A DNA stretch of 64,000 nucleotides from Marinicauda salina (GTDB lineage Bacteria; Pseudomonadota; Alphaproteobacteria; Caulobacterales; Maricaulaceae). A program made the position numbers and the translations under genes. The notes beneath the pieces were generated by a model. The model saw only the letters and a program-made list of their open reading frames with translations. It searched no databases and was not told the DNA's origin. The DNA is taken from positions 558,001 through 622,000 of the forward strand of contig NZ_QEXV01000001.1 of the NCBI RefSeq assembly GCF_003122085.1. The letters are read 5' to 3'. Below, piece after piece: positions 33,085-42,850 of this stretch (position 1 is the stretch's first letter; every line of letters begins with the position of its first letter).

Positions 33085-34500
33085 CTAGGCCGTCCTCGCG
33101 CGGCGGCGTCGGAGTGCGCGCTCGATGATCCGGTGACGTCCGCGATCGATCGGAAATATCCAGATGAGCGCCGCAGCAGACAGGTTGAGCAGGATCGGAA
33201 TCCCGATGAACGTCAGAAAGAAGCCCGCCATGGCGACCGTGGTGTTCTCGCCGGTCGGGTCGAAGCCGAACAGCCCGACGATGATGAAGGCCGCGCCGCC
33301 GCCCACGGCCAGTCCGAGCTTCGTGTAGAGCGTGGTGAAGGCGTAGTAGTTCGCCGCCTTGTTCTGGCCGGTCTTGTATTCGTCGAAGTCGACGACGTCG
33401 GCCATGATCGCCATCAGGCAGACCTGGCTGCCCGACGTCAGCACGGCGGAAAGACCGAAAATCGCCGCGAGCATGGGAAAGGCTGACGGGCCGGGCGGAA
33501 TGAGGGCCATGGTGACCAGGGTCAGGGCGGTGCCGGCCGAGCAGAAGGCGAGCCCGCGATGCTTCTCGACGCGCTTCAGGACCATCGGCCACAGAAAGGC
33601 GACGCCGACGCTCAGGCCCGCCACGATCAGGCCGACATGGGCGATCCTGTCGAGGATTCCCAGATAGCTGTCGATGAAGAAGAAATAGAGGCCGGCCACC
33701 ATTCCGCTGGCCGTCGCAGAGACAACGAAGCTGGCCGAGAGCAGAGCGAACGGGCCGTTGTTCAGGAGCGCTTTTCCAACCTCGATCAAGCCCGCTTCGC
33801 TCTGACGGGCCGGTTCGCCGACAGCCCTTGGAACGGAAGCGACCGCCCACGCGACGCTCAGGGGAATGGCCGCGATGAGGATCCAGGCAACGGCTCCGGT
33901 CACCTGCAGCGTCATCTCGGTCGTCGGAAAGATCGGCCAGAGCGGCGCCGAGACGAATCCGAGATAGCCCAGATAATAGGCCGCCATCCGGTAGGCCGAA
34001 ATGCGCGAGCGGTCGTCATAGCGCGGGGCGACCTCGCTCAGCCACGCCGCGTGCGGCACCTCCACGAGCGTCCAGCCGAGATAGACTGCGACCGACGAAA
34101 GCAGGAACCACGTCGCCCCCGCGTCCGGGGGCGGCCGCAGCCAGAAAAGAGCCCCGGCGGCGGCGAGCGCCGCCCCGGCGACGATCATCGGCTTGCGGCG
34201 TCCCCAGGGCGACTGCGAGCGATCCGAGAAATATCCGATCAGGGGATCCGTCACGACATCGAACAGGCGCGTGATCGTGAGGATGAGCCCGATCGTGGTC
34301 AGGCTGACGGCGGTGTGATTGGCGTAGAGCGCCGGCAGGATCGCCAGCGCCGGCGCGTGCAGGGTCGACATCGGCGCGACGGGCGCCGCATAGGCGACGA
34401 CAGCGCTTCGCGAGAGACCCTGCGCCGGCTGGCTCCGAGTCGCGGAGCGAGCGCCCGATTCCGGATGGCCAGCCGGCGCTGTCGTCTGCACGTCCGTCAC
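33085..34500 (-). CDS. MFS transporter of the glycoside-pentoside-hexuronide (GPH) type
   Basis: 471 residues with about 12 predicted helices. The hallmark GPH loop is RLFDVVTDPLIGYFSDRSQSP followed by WGRRKPMI, and a second GPH signature VVDFDEYKTGQNKAANY lies in the central loop. These cation-coupled symporters import sugars or related small molecules. The start is GTG at 34500 with AAGGGG about 10 nt upstream; the first 30 residues are hydrophilic. It lies 106 bp after the TonB receptor stop and probably moves across the inner membrane what the receptor brings in. Confidence 0.88.
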   Translation of the reverse strand: MTDVQTTAPAGHPESGARSATRSQPAQGLSRSAVVAYAAPVAPMSTLHAPALAILPALYANHTAVSLTTIGLILTITRLFDVVTDPLIGYFSDRSQSPWGRRKPMIVAGAALAAAGALFWLRPPPDAGATWFLLSSVAVYLGWTLVEVPHAAWLSEVAPRYDDRSRISAYRMAAYYLGYLGFVSAPLWPIFPTTEMTLQVTGAVAWILIAAIPLSVAWAVASVPRAVGEPARQSEAGLIEVGKALLNNGPFALLSASFVVSATASGMVAGLYFFFIDSYLGILDRIAHVGLIVAGLSVGVAFLWPMVLKRVEKHRGLAFCSAGTALTLVTMALIPPGPSAFPMLAAIFGLSAVLTSGSQVCLMAIMADVVDFDEYKTGQNKAANYYAFTTLYTKLGLAVGGGAAFIIVGLFGFDPTGENTTVAMAGFFLTFIGIPILLNLSAAALIWIFPIDRGRHRIIERALRRRRARTA

Positions 34501-34606
34501 GAATGCCGCCCCTTCAACTGTCGCGGTTTGCGAGCGATGCGCCGCCGGCGGGCGCGATTCAGCACTGCGGCGCCGATGTTCGGAGACGGCGCATCGCTCG
34601 CCAAGG

Positions 34607-36832
34607 TCAGCCGCCGAAGGTTCGCGTCAGCTCGAACCCGACCGTGCGCGGACGGATGCTCGACGCACGCGCCGGCGCGTCCCCGCCCGGCGCGCCTGCA
34701 GCCGCCTGCGGGAAAATCTGCATGAACGGCCGCTCGTCGGTGACGTTGTCGACGTAGAGCTTGATCTGCCAGCGGTCGAACATGACGCCGCCCGAGGCGT
34801 TGAGGACGTCCTGGGCCGGCACCGGAACGGCGCCGTCAGCCCGGTTGAAGCCCTCCGTCGTGGTGCGGTCGCGGTGCCAGTAGTTGGCGCGCACGAAACC
34901 GTTCGCGCCGGAGCCGATCTCGAAATCGTATCCGACATCGAGCGACCAGGTCTGACGCGGCGTGCGGCGCAGTTCCTCGCCTTCCTCGATCAGGGCCGGC
35001 CCCGGATACACCACCGCGTCGGAGGTGAACTCGTTCTCAGTGTAGGCGTAGCTCGCCATGACGTAGAGGCCGTCGGTGAAGACGTCACGCGCCATGACCT
35101 CGATCTCGCCGCCAAAGGCGTCCAGGCTCGGCGCGTTGGTCGTGAAGGCGAACGTGGCCGACTCGTTGAACACGACGGTCTGAATGTCGCTCCAGTCCAT
35201 CGAGTAGATCGCGCCGTTGACGTGCAGCCGGTCGCGCAGCCAGCTCGTGTGCGCCCCGATCTCGTAATTGACGAGCGTGTCCGGGTCGAACTTCACGAAT
35301 TCTTCCGGAATGCCTAGCGCCGGACCCACGAAGGGGTTGAAGCCGCCGAACCGGAAACCCTCCGATCGCGTCACGTAGAACAGCTGGTCGTCGTTCGGCG
35401 CGAAGCTGAGCTGCGCCTTCCAGAAGAAGTCGTCGCCGCCGACGACGCCGGTCTCCTGCTGGAAGTTCGTGCCGAAATAGGTGAATTCCTCCCGGTTATC
35501 GACTTCCCAGTCGAAGTAGCGTCCGCCGACGAGGACGGACCACATGTCATTGAACTGGTAGGTCGCCTCGCCGAAGAAGGCGAGCTCCCGCCGATCCTCG
35601 GCTCCGCCCAGGACCGAGATCACGAAGGGCGGCGATCCCGGCGCGCCGCTGGCGTCGACCTGGGTCTGGGTTTGCGGATCGAAGGTTTCGAGGTCGTCGT
35701 AATAAACGCCGGCGATCCAGCTCAGCGGCCGCTCGCCCGTCGACGAAAGCCGGAGTTCGTGAGTCCACGAGCTCTTCTCGTCTATGGAATCGGTCCGCGC
35801 GAGCGGGATGAAGCCGTACACATTGGTGTCGAAGTCGACGACGCTCCGCTCCTGATCGAAATAGGAGCCGGTATAGTTCAGCTGGGCCCAGCCCAGGTCC
35901 GCGTCGACGATGAAGTTGAACAGGTCATAGGCCTGATTGGCGGGATTGCGCGTAAACGGCTCTTCGATCTGGAAATCGCCGAGGCCGATGTCGAAGAAGG
36001 ACGGCGCGTTCGAGGTGAGGTCGTTGCCGTGATAGATGACGGTCAGATCAAGCCAGTCGGTCGGCCGGGCGAGCGCCGAGACGCGCCACGCCGTCTCCTC
36101 GACCGCGTTCACATCGTCGTCGCCCGTGGTGAGGTTGTCGATGTAACCGGTCTCGTCGATATGCTGGGCCGCGACGCGGACGGCGAACCGGTCCTCGACG
36201 ATCGGGATGTTGACGTGCCCGGCCATCCGGTGGCTGAGCCCGCCGTCGCCCTCGGTCGAATAGACGTCGGCCTGAATGGACGCGTCATAGCCCGTCGGGT
36301 CCGGACGGTTGGACCTGAATGAAACGAGTCCGCCGATGGCCTGCGCTCCCCAGAGCGTGCCTTGCGGGCCGCGGTAGACAGACGCTTCGCCGATGTCGAA
36401 GAAGCGATAATTCTCGCCGAAGCGCGGCGCGCCGTCGAGATACTGAGCCACGACGGCGAGCGTATTGTCCCCGACCGGCGAGAGGCCGCGAATGGAGGCG
36501 ACTTCGTTGCCGCGCCCCGCGCCGCCGTTCGAGATGAAGTTGGCGCCGGGCACCTGGGTGATGAAGTCTTCGAAATCGAGAACGTCGAGGCGCTCCAGAC
36601 GGTTCTCGTCGAAGCTGGTGATGCTGTTCGAAACGTCCTGGACGTCCATCGTCCCGCGCTTGCTCGTCACCATGATGACTTCAACGTCCGCATCGCGGTC
36701 GTTTTCATCCGCGCCCTCCTGAGCCAGGGCCGGGGCGGCGCCGCTCAGGGCGAAGGCCGCGATCGCCGCGGCGGAAGCCGATGAAGCGGCGCGCCGTCGA
36801 GCGCGCACGTAAGCCCCGTAAACACAAAACAT
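34607..36832 (-). CDS. TonB-dependent outer-membrane receptor
   Basis: 741 residues from the ATG at 36832, which has GGGAGGAAG just upstream; the frame is open 16 codons further without support. An Arg-rich signal peptide is followed by AIAAFALSGAAPALAQ, a TonB-box-like VEVIMVTSKRG, the plug domain (FISNGGAGRGNEVASIRGL, EASVYRGPQGTLWGAQAIGG) and a beta-barrel ending in VGFELTRTFGG with terminal aromatics nearby. It imports an unidentified ligand using TonB energy. First gene of a TonB-MFS-GST unit, with a TetR-type dyad 47-68 bp upstream. Confidence 0.94.
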   Translation of the reverse strand: MFCVYGAYVRARRRAASSASAAAIAAFALSGAAPALAQEGADENDRDADVEVIMVTSKRGTMDVQDVSNSITSFDENRLERLDVLDFEDFITQVPGANFISNGGAGRGNEVASIRGLSPVGDNTLAVVAQYLDGAPRFGENYRFFDIGEASVYRGPQGTLWGAQAIGGLVSFRSNRPDPTGYDASIQADVYSTEGDGGLSHRMAGHVNIPIVEDRFAVRVAAQHIDETGYIDNLTTGDDDVNAVEETAWRVSALARPTDWLDLTVIYHGNDLTSNAPSFFDIGLGDFQIEEPFTRNPANQAYDLFNFIVDADLGWAQLNYTGSYFDQERSVVDFDTNVYGFIPLARTDSIDEKSSWTHELRLSSTGERPLSWIAGVYYDDLETFDPQTQTQVDASGAPGSPPFVISVLGGAEDRRELAFFGEATYQFNDMWSVLVGGRYFDWEVDNREEFTYFGTNFQQETGVVGGDDFFWKAQLSFAPNDDQLFYVTRSEGFRFGGFNPFVGPALGIPEEFVKFDPDTLVNYEIGAHTSWLRDRLHVNGAIYSMDWSDIQTVVFNESATFAFTTNAPSLDAFGGEIEVMARDVFTDGLYVMASYAYTENEFTSDAVVYPGPALIEEGEELRRTPRQTWSLDVGYDFEIGSGANGFVRANYWHRDRTTTEGFNRADGAVPVPAQDVLNASGGVMFDRWQIKLYVDNVTDERPFMQIFPQAAAGAPGGDAPARASSIRPRTVGFELTRTFGG

Positions 36833-36878
36833 TTTTCTTCCTCCCCATTGCCCGATGACCGAAATCATCAGAACATAC

Positions 36879-36900
36879 ACGTACCAGCCGGTCGGTATGT
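36879..36900. promoter_or_regulatory. Candidate TetR operator upstream of the TonB receptor
   Basis: ACGTAC-N10-GTATGT with 8 of 11 symmetric positions; the inner part TACCAGCCGGTCGGTA (36882-36897) is itself a near palindrome. A second ACATAC lies just outside at 36873-36878. It is 47 bp upstream of the receptor start, where a repressor would cover the promoter. It matches the dyad upstream of tetR at 16 of 22 positions. Confidence 0.7.
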
Positions 36901-37104
36901 TGGCAACGCCGGGGCCGGATCTGGACCGCCGCGGCGGCGGCGTCGGGTCGAGCCGAGGGACCCCCGGCGCGCCAGCGGGACAGGGTTTTTCGGGCTAGCG
37001 GCGGGGGTGTGGGCGGCGTCGCGGGTCCGCGGGCCTCGCGCCGGGGGCAACCGCGACGTCATCCGGACGCACCCGGATCAGAAGACGCCTTTTGCGAGGG
37101 GAAT

Positions 37105-37195
<91 letters not shown>

Positions 37196-37551
37196 GCACG
37201 GGGAGCCGGCGTTGTGACGGAGTGGTCGAACAAAATCAAGAGACGAGCGCGGGCGCGGCCCGCACGGGCGACCACGCCGGCGCGACCCGCCGCGAAAACG
37301 ATGTGGCGCTTCATCGAACAGGATCGATATATCCGCGAGGCCCGCGCCGGCGCGGTCGAACCGGCGCCCGGACCCTGCGGCTCGATTGACGCGGCGCGCG
37401 TCCTGAGTCTATATCGCGCGCTCGCGTCCGCTCCCCGCGCCGGGAGCGGGCCGTTTCGTTTTGACAACGCCCGCCTTCATCAGAAGCGGCGAAGAAAAAG
37501 GGCGCCGCGACGGGATGATCCCGCGACGGCCCGAGCAAGAAGGAAGACGTC
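37196..37551. other. Gap between tRNA-Ser and rplU, with rplU promoter and leader
   Basis: 356 bp without a credible gene. On the plus strand TTGACG (37386-37391) and TATATC (37410-37415), 18 bp apart, form a likely sigma-70 promoter for rplU-rpmA. The leader of about 130 nt contains a hairpin CCGCTCCC (37428-37435) / GGGAGCGG (37442-37449) followed by a CGTTTCGTTTTG stretch. This could be an attenuator or r-protein autoregulatory structure; no characterised leader class was recognised. Confidence 0.5.
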
Positions 37552-38256
37552 ATGTACGCGGTGATCAAGACCGGCGGCAAGCAGTACAAGGTCGCCGAGG
37601 GCGACAAGCTGCGCATCGAGAAGGTGGACGGCGCGCCCGGCGACGTGGTCGCGTTCGACGAGGTGCTGATGCTCGGCGACGACAAGGGCGGCGTCACCGT
37701 GGGCGATCCCCTGGTGAAGGGCGCCCAGGTGATGGGCGAGCTCGTCGACGTCCGCAAGGCGGGCAAGGTCGTCGTCTTCAAGAAGCGCCGCCGCCAGAAC
37801 TATCGCCGCAAGAAGGGCCATCGCCAGTGGGAGGCGCTGGTGGCGATCTCCGAGATCGTCGCCCCGGGCTCCAAGGCGAAGACGAAGGCGAGCGCCAAGC
37901 CGAAGGCGGAGACGAAGACCGCTGAGAAGGCTGAAAAGCCCGCCGCGGCGAAGAAGGCCGCGCCGAAGAAGACCGCCGAGAAGGCCGAACCGGCCGCGGC
38001 CAAGGACGCGACGAAGTCGGCGCCGACGCCGGCGGCCTCCAAGAAGGCCGCCGCGGGCGACGATCTCAAGAAGCTGACCGGCGTGGGCCCGGCGCTCGAG
38101 AAGAAGATGGTCGAGGCTGGCGTGACGTCGTTCGCGCAGATCGCGGGCTGGAAAGCCGCCGATCTCGACAAGTATGATGAACTCGTCCCGGGCCTGAAGG
38201 CGAAGGCCGAGAAGGGCGACTGGATCGCCGAAGCGAAGAAGCTGGCCGGCTCCTAG
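37552..38256 (+). CDS. rplU: Ribosomal protein L21 with C-terminal helix-hairpin-helix extension
   Basis: Residues 1-103 are a complete L21 (MYAVIKTGGKQYKVAEGDKL, KRRRQNYRRKKGHRQ) of the large subunit. A Lys/Ala-rich linker (about 104-165) then leads to a helix-hairpin-helix domain (DDLKKLTGVGPALEKKMVEA, TSFAQIAGWKAADLDKYDEL), giving 234 residues against about 103 in E. coli. Extended L21 proteins are known in Alphaproteobacteria; the extension may bind RNA or DNA. It precedes rpmA by 30 bp. Confidence 0.96.
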   Translation: MYAVIKTGGKQYKVAEGDKLRIEKVDGAPGDVVAFDEVLMLGDDKGGVTVGDPLVKGAQVMGELVDVRKAGKVVVFKKRRRQNYRRKKGHRQWEALVAISEIVAPGSKAKTKASAKPKAETKTAEKAEKPAAAKKAAPKKTAEKAEPAAAKDATKSAPTPAASKKAAAGDDLKKLTGVGPALEKKMVEAGVTSFAQIAGWKAADLDKYDELVPGLKAKAEKGDWIAEAKKLAGS

Positions 38257-38286
38257 GGCCGCCGCAGACGAACAGGAGAGCGAGAC

Positions 38287-38556
38287 ATGGCTCACAAGAA
38301 GGCGGGCGGCTCCTCGCGTAACGGCCGCGACTCGATCGGACGCCGCCTCGGCGTCAAGAAAGCCGGCGGCCAGGCGGTCGTTCCGGGCAACATCATCATT
38401 CGCCAGCGCGGGACCAAGTACTATCCCGGCGAGAATGTCGGCATGGGCAAGGATCACACCCTGTTCGCCCTGACCGAGGGCCGCGTGGCGTTCGCCAAGA
38501 AGAAGAACGACCGGACCTACGTGTCCGTCATGCCGCTCGCCGACGCGGCGGAATAG
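38287..38556 (+). CDS. rpmA: Ribosomal protein L27
   Basis: 89-residue L27 reaching the peptidyl-transferase centre with its N-terminus: [20 protein letters not shown], then [16 protein letters not shown] and [13 protein letters not shown]. It starts directly with MAHKK, so no N-terminal cleavage peptide of the Firmicute kind is present. It is second in the rplU-rpmA operon with GGAG just upstream, and is followed by a strong terminator. Confidence 0.97.
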   Translation: MAHKKAGGSSRNGRDSIGRRLGVKKAGGQAVVPGNIIIRQRGTKYYPGENVGMGKDHTLFALTEGRVAFAKKKNDRTYVSVMPLADAAE

Positions 38557-38624
38557 GGCGACGCGACCGCGATCGCCCGCTTGAAGGGGGCGATCCGAAG
38601 GTCCGACATTCCGGACAGGCTCGA

Positions 38625-38656
38625 GGGGAGACGGATCGCCGTCTCCCCTTCTTCGT
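38625..38656 (+). terminator. Rho-independent terminator after rpmA
   Basis: Perfect 10-bp stem GGGGAGACGG (38625-38634) / CCGTCTCCCC (38639-38648) with an ATCG tetraloop, followed by TTCTTCGTTC. It ends the ribosomal-protein operon before the acetyltransferase gene. Confidence 0.85.
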
Positions 38657-38686
38657 TCGATCTCCCCCGGAACCACGGAGGCGGCG

Positions 38687-39238
38687 ATGGACGGCCAGTC
38701 CGAAAGCCTGGATGCGGAAACCGATGAACGCGCGGCGCGCGTGCGGCTCAGGCCGCTGGCGCTGGAGGACGCGGCGTTCGTCGCCGCCGAGACCAGCCGG
38801 CCGGAGATCGCGCGCATGACGTCGCGCATTCCTTGCCCGAACCCGCGTCTGTGTGCGGAGGGCTTCATCCTGATCATGCGCGCCCGCGAGCAGGCGCGGG
38901 GTGATCGCGTGCGCATGATCGAGCATTGCGAGCGCGGCGCGCGGCTCGGCGTGATGGGGCTGCATCCCAGATCCGACGGCGCCTGGGAGCTCGGCTTCTG
39001 GATGGCGCGATCGGCCTGGGGACGCGGCTACGCGACCGAGGCGGGCGCGCTCATGCTCGCCGAGGCCGCCGCCGACGGGCTCGGTCCGGTCGTCGCGGGC
39101 CATTTCGAGGACAATCCGGCCTCGGCCCGGGTGCTCCGACGCCTCGGCTTCGGCTATACCGGCGAGGTCGAGCAGGCCTGGTCGCTGGCGCGGGCGGCGC
39201 GGAGTCCCTGTCCACGCATGGCGCTGGAGACGGCCTGA
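38687..39238 (+). CDS. GNAT-family N-acetyltransferase (RimJ/RimL type)
   Basis: 183 residues. A GNAT core is visible: VRLRPLALEDAAFVAAETSR, the LGVMGLHPRSDGAWELGFW beta-strands, the acetyl-CoA loop WGRGYATEAGALML and ENPASARVL-like EDNPASARVLRRLGFGYTGE. This acetyl-CoA-dependent enzyme modifies an unknown protein or small-molecule amine. A GNAT gene between rpmA and obgE is common in Alphaproteobacteria, so it is a conserved neighbour and not an insertion. Confidence 0.88.
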   Translation: MDGQSESLDAETDERAARVRLRPLALEDAAFVAAETSRPEIARMTSRIPCPNPRLCAEGFILIMRAREQARGDRVRMIEHCERGARLGVMGLHPRSDGAWELGFWMARSAWGRGYATEAGALMLAEAAADGLGPVVAGHFEDNPASARVLRRLGFGYTGEVEQAWSLARAARSPCPRMALETA

Positions 39239-40908
<1,670 letters not shown>

Positions 40909-40932
40909 AGCCGCCGCCGGAGCCGGAATCCC

Positions 40933-41931
40933 ATGAGCACCACCGACGCCGGCGCGCGACCGCCTGCGCTCGCCTTCTTCGAGGATCTGCATCCGCCCGC
41001 TTCGGACTTCCGGGCCGACGTGCTGGACGGGCTGTCGAAGCCGCAGAAGGCGATCCCGCCCAAGTATTTCTACGATCAGGCGGGGTCGGAGATCTTCGAC
41101 CGCATCACCGACGCGCCCGAATACTACGTCACGCGCACCGAGCTCGAACTGCTCGATCGCATCGGCCCGGCTCTGCGCGAGCTGGCCGGTCCCGGAGGGG
41201 TCGTGCTCGAGCCCGGCGCGGGATCGAGCGTCAAGATCCGCAAGCTCATCGACGCGCTCGACGCGCCGGCCGGCTATGTCGGCATGGACATCTCCGGCGA
41301 TCACGTGCGCGCGGCCTGCGCGAAGCTGGCCTCGGACCATCCCGGCCTGACGATCGGCGCGGTGTGTCACGATTTCACCGAGGCGATCGATCTCGACGCT
41401 CTGCCCCTGCCGGAAGGTCGCCGCCTGGTGTTCTTCCCCGGCTCGACCATCGGCAATTTCGAGCTGATCGACGCGCTGGCGCTGCTCCAGACGCTGCACG
41501 GCTGGTTGCGTCCGCGCGATGCCCTGATCGTCGGCGCCGACCTGCGCAAGGACCGCGCGGTCCTCGAAGCCGCCTATGACGACGCCGGCGGCGCGACGGC
41601 GGCCTTCAATTACAACCTGATCGACCGGATCAACGCCGAGCTCGGCGGGACGCTCGATCGCGACGGCTTCGAGTACGCCGCGTTCTGGAACCCGTACCGC
41701 TCGCGCGTCGAGATGTATCTCGTCGCCACGCGTGACATGCGCTTCTCGGTGGCGGGCCGCGACTTCGTCATCCGCGAGACCGAAACCATCCACACCGAAA
41801 ACTCCCACAAGTTCACCGTGAACGGCTTCCAGGACCTGGCCCGGCGGGCCGGATTCGAGCCGGTCGAGGCGTGGGTCCACGACACGGTTCCCTACTCCAT
41901 TCACTGGCTCGAACGCGGCGGCGAAGCGTGA
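40933..41931 (+). CDS. egtD: L-histidine N-alpha-methyltransferase (EgtD-like)
   Basis: SAM-dependent methyltransferase making hercynine, the first step to ergothioneine. 332 residues: PPKYFYDQAGSEIFDRIT near the N-terminus, SAM motif LEPGAGSSVKIRKLID, FFPGSTIGNFE and the C-terminal HTENSHKFTVNGF segment that closes over histidine. The family partner egtB is not in the window, and the gene splits nadD from rsfS, which are usually adjacent. It starts at ATG 40933, 24 bp after nadD. Histidine specificity is inferred from family similarity. Confidence 0.88.
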   Translation: MSTTDAGARPPALAFFEDLHPPASDFRADVLDGLSKPQKAIPPKYFYDQAGSEIFDRITDAPEYYVTRTELELLDRIGPALRELAGPGGVVLEPGAGSSVKIRKLIDALDAPAGYVGMDISGDHVRAACAKLASDHPGLTIGAVCHDFTEAIDLDALPLPEGRRLVFFPGSTIGNFELIDALALLQTLHGWLRPRDALIVGADLRKDRAVLEAAYDDAGGATAAFNYNLIDRINAELGGTLDRDGFEYAAFWNPYRSRVEMYLVATRDMRFSVAGRDFVIRETETIHTENSHKFTVNGFQDLARRAGFEPVEAWVHDTVPYSIHWLERGGEA

Positions 41932-41967
41932 TACGCTCGACCGTGCTGGGAAGAAGGAGCATCGACG

Positions 41968-42369
41968 CTGTCCGTTGAACTGCAACGCCGCCGGGCGCGG
42001 GAGAGCGAGGCCGGAAATCCGGCCGGCGCCGGCGACGCGGAGGCCCTTGAGAGCCTCATCCTCTCCGTCCTCGAAGACGACAAGGCCGAAGACGTCGTGG
42101 TCATCGACCTGCACGGCAAGTCGTCCGTCACCGACCTCATGATCATCGCCACCGGCCGGTCCAACCGCCATGTCGGCGCGATCGCCGATCACGTGATCCG
42201 CAAGCTCAAGGAGAGCGGCCACGGCGCGCCCCGCGTCGAGGGCATCAAGAGCTGCGACTGGGTGCTGATCGACGTCGGCGACGTGGTGTTGCACATCTTC
42301 CGGCCGGAAGTGCGCGACTTCTACGATCTCGAGAAGCTCTGGTCGGCCGCTCCCGCCGGCCCGGCGTAG
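41968..42369 (+). CDS. rsfS: Ribosomal silencing factor RsfS with an apparent CTG start
   Basis: Binds L14 and blocks subunit joining. The family core is clear: LESLILSVLEDDKAEDVVVI, TDLMIIATGRSNRHVGAIAD and a WVLIDVGDVVLHIFRPEVRD end. The in-frame codons from 41932 contain no ATG, GTG or TTG until GTG 42097, which would delete the conserved first helix. GAAGGAG at 41953-41959 is followed 8 nt later by CTG 41968 (reading SVELQRRRARES next), so I take CTG as start, giving 133 residues. A base error is the alternative explanation. Followed by rlmH after 5 bp. Confidence 0.85.
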   Translation: MSVELQRRRARESEAGNPAGAGDAEALESLILSVLEDDKAEDVVVIDLHGKSSVTDLMIIATGRSNRHVGAIADHVIRKLKESGHGAPRVEGIKSCDWVLIDVGDVVLHIFRPEVRDFYDLEKLWSAAPAGPA

Positions 42370-42374
42370 GCGCC

Positions 42375-42845
42375 TTGCGCGTCGAAATCCGCGCGATCGG
42401 CCGCCTCAAGTCCGGTCCCGAACGCACGCTCGTCGACGACTATCTCAAGCGCGCCGAGGGCCTCGGCCGCGGCGTCGGGCTCGGCCCGTTCGTCGAGCGC
42501 GAGATCGATCCGCGCAACCTCGCCGACCGCGCCGCCGAGACCGAGGCGCTGATCGCCGACCTGCCGGCGCTGGCCACTGTGGTCGCGCTTGACGAACGCG
42601 GCGAAGCGCTGACATCCCGGGCCTTTTCGGGGCGTCTGCAGGAGACGCGCGACGACGGCGTGCGCGACATGGTCTTCCTGATCGGCGGCGCGGATGGATT
42701 CGATGCGGCGCGGCTGCCGGCCGGAACGCGACGGATCGCCTTCGGACCGGCGACATGGCCGCACAAGCTGGTCCGCGTCATGCTCGCCGAGCAGCTCTAT
42801 CGCGCCGTGGCGCTCGCTGCGGGATCGCCCTACCACCGGGATTGA
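42375..42845 (+). CDS. rlmH: 23S rRNA pseudouridine-1915 N3-methyltransferase
   Basis: SPOUT-class methyltransferase of 156 residues acting on helix 69 of 23S rRNA. The knotted SAM-binding C-terminus is visible: VALDERGEALTSRAFSGRL, MVFLIGGADGFD, FGPATWPHKLVRVMLAEQLY and a PYHRD end. The start is TTG at 42375, five bases after rsfS, with two poorly canonical starts in a row (CTG, TTG). Confidence 0.95.
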   Translation: MRVEIRAIGRLKSGPERTLVDDYLKRAEGLGRGVGLGPFVEREIDPRNLADRAAETEALIADLPALATVVALDERGEALTSRAFSGRLQETRDDGVRDMVFLIGGADGFDAARLPAGTRRIAFGPATWPHKLVRVMLAEQLYRAVALAAGSPYHRD

Positions 42846-42850
42846 GCCTG

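Noticed and set aside
41943-41945. GTG at 41943 as the rsfS start
   Set aside because: It is out of frame with the conserved RsfS sequence; it would need a frameshift for which there is no slippery site.
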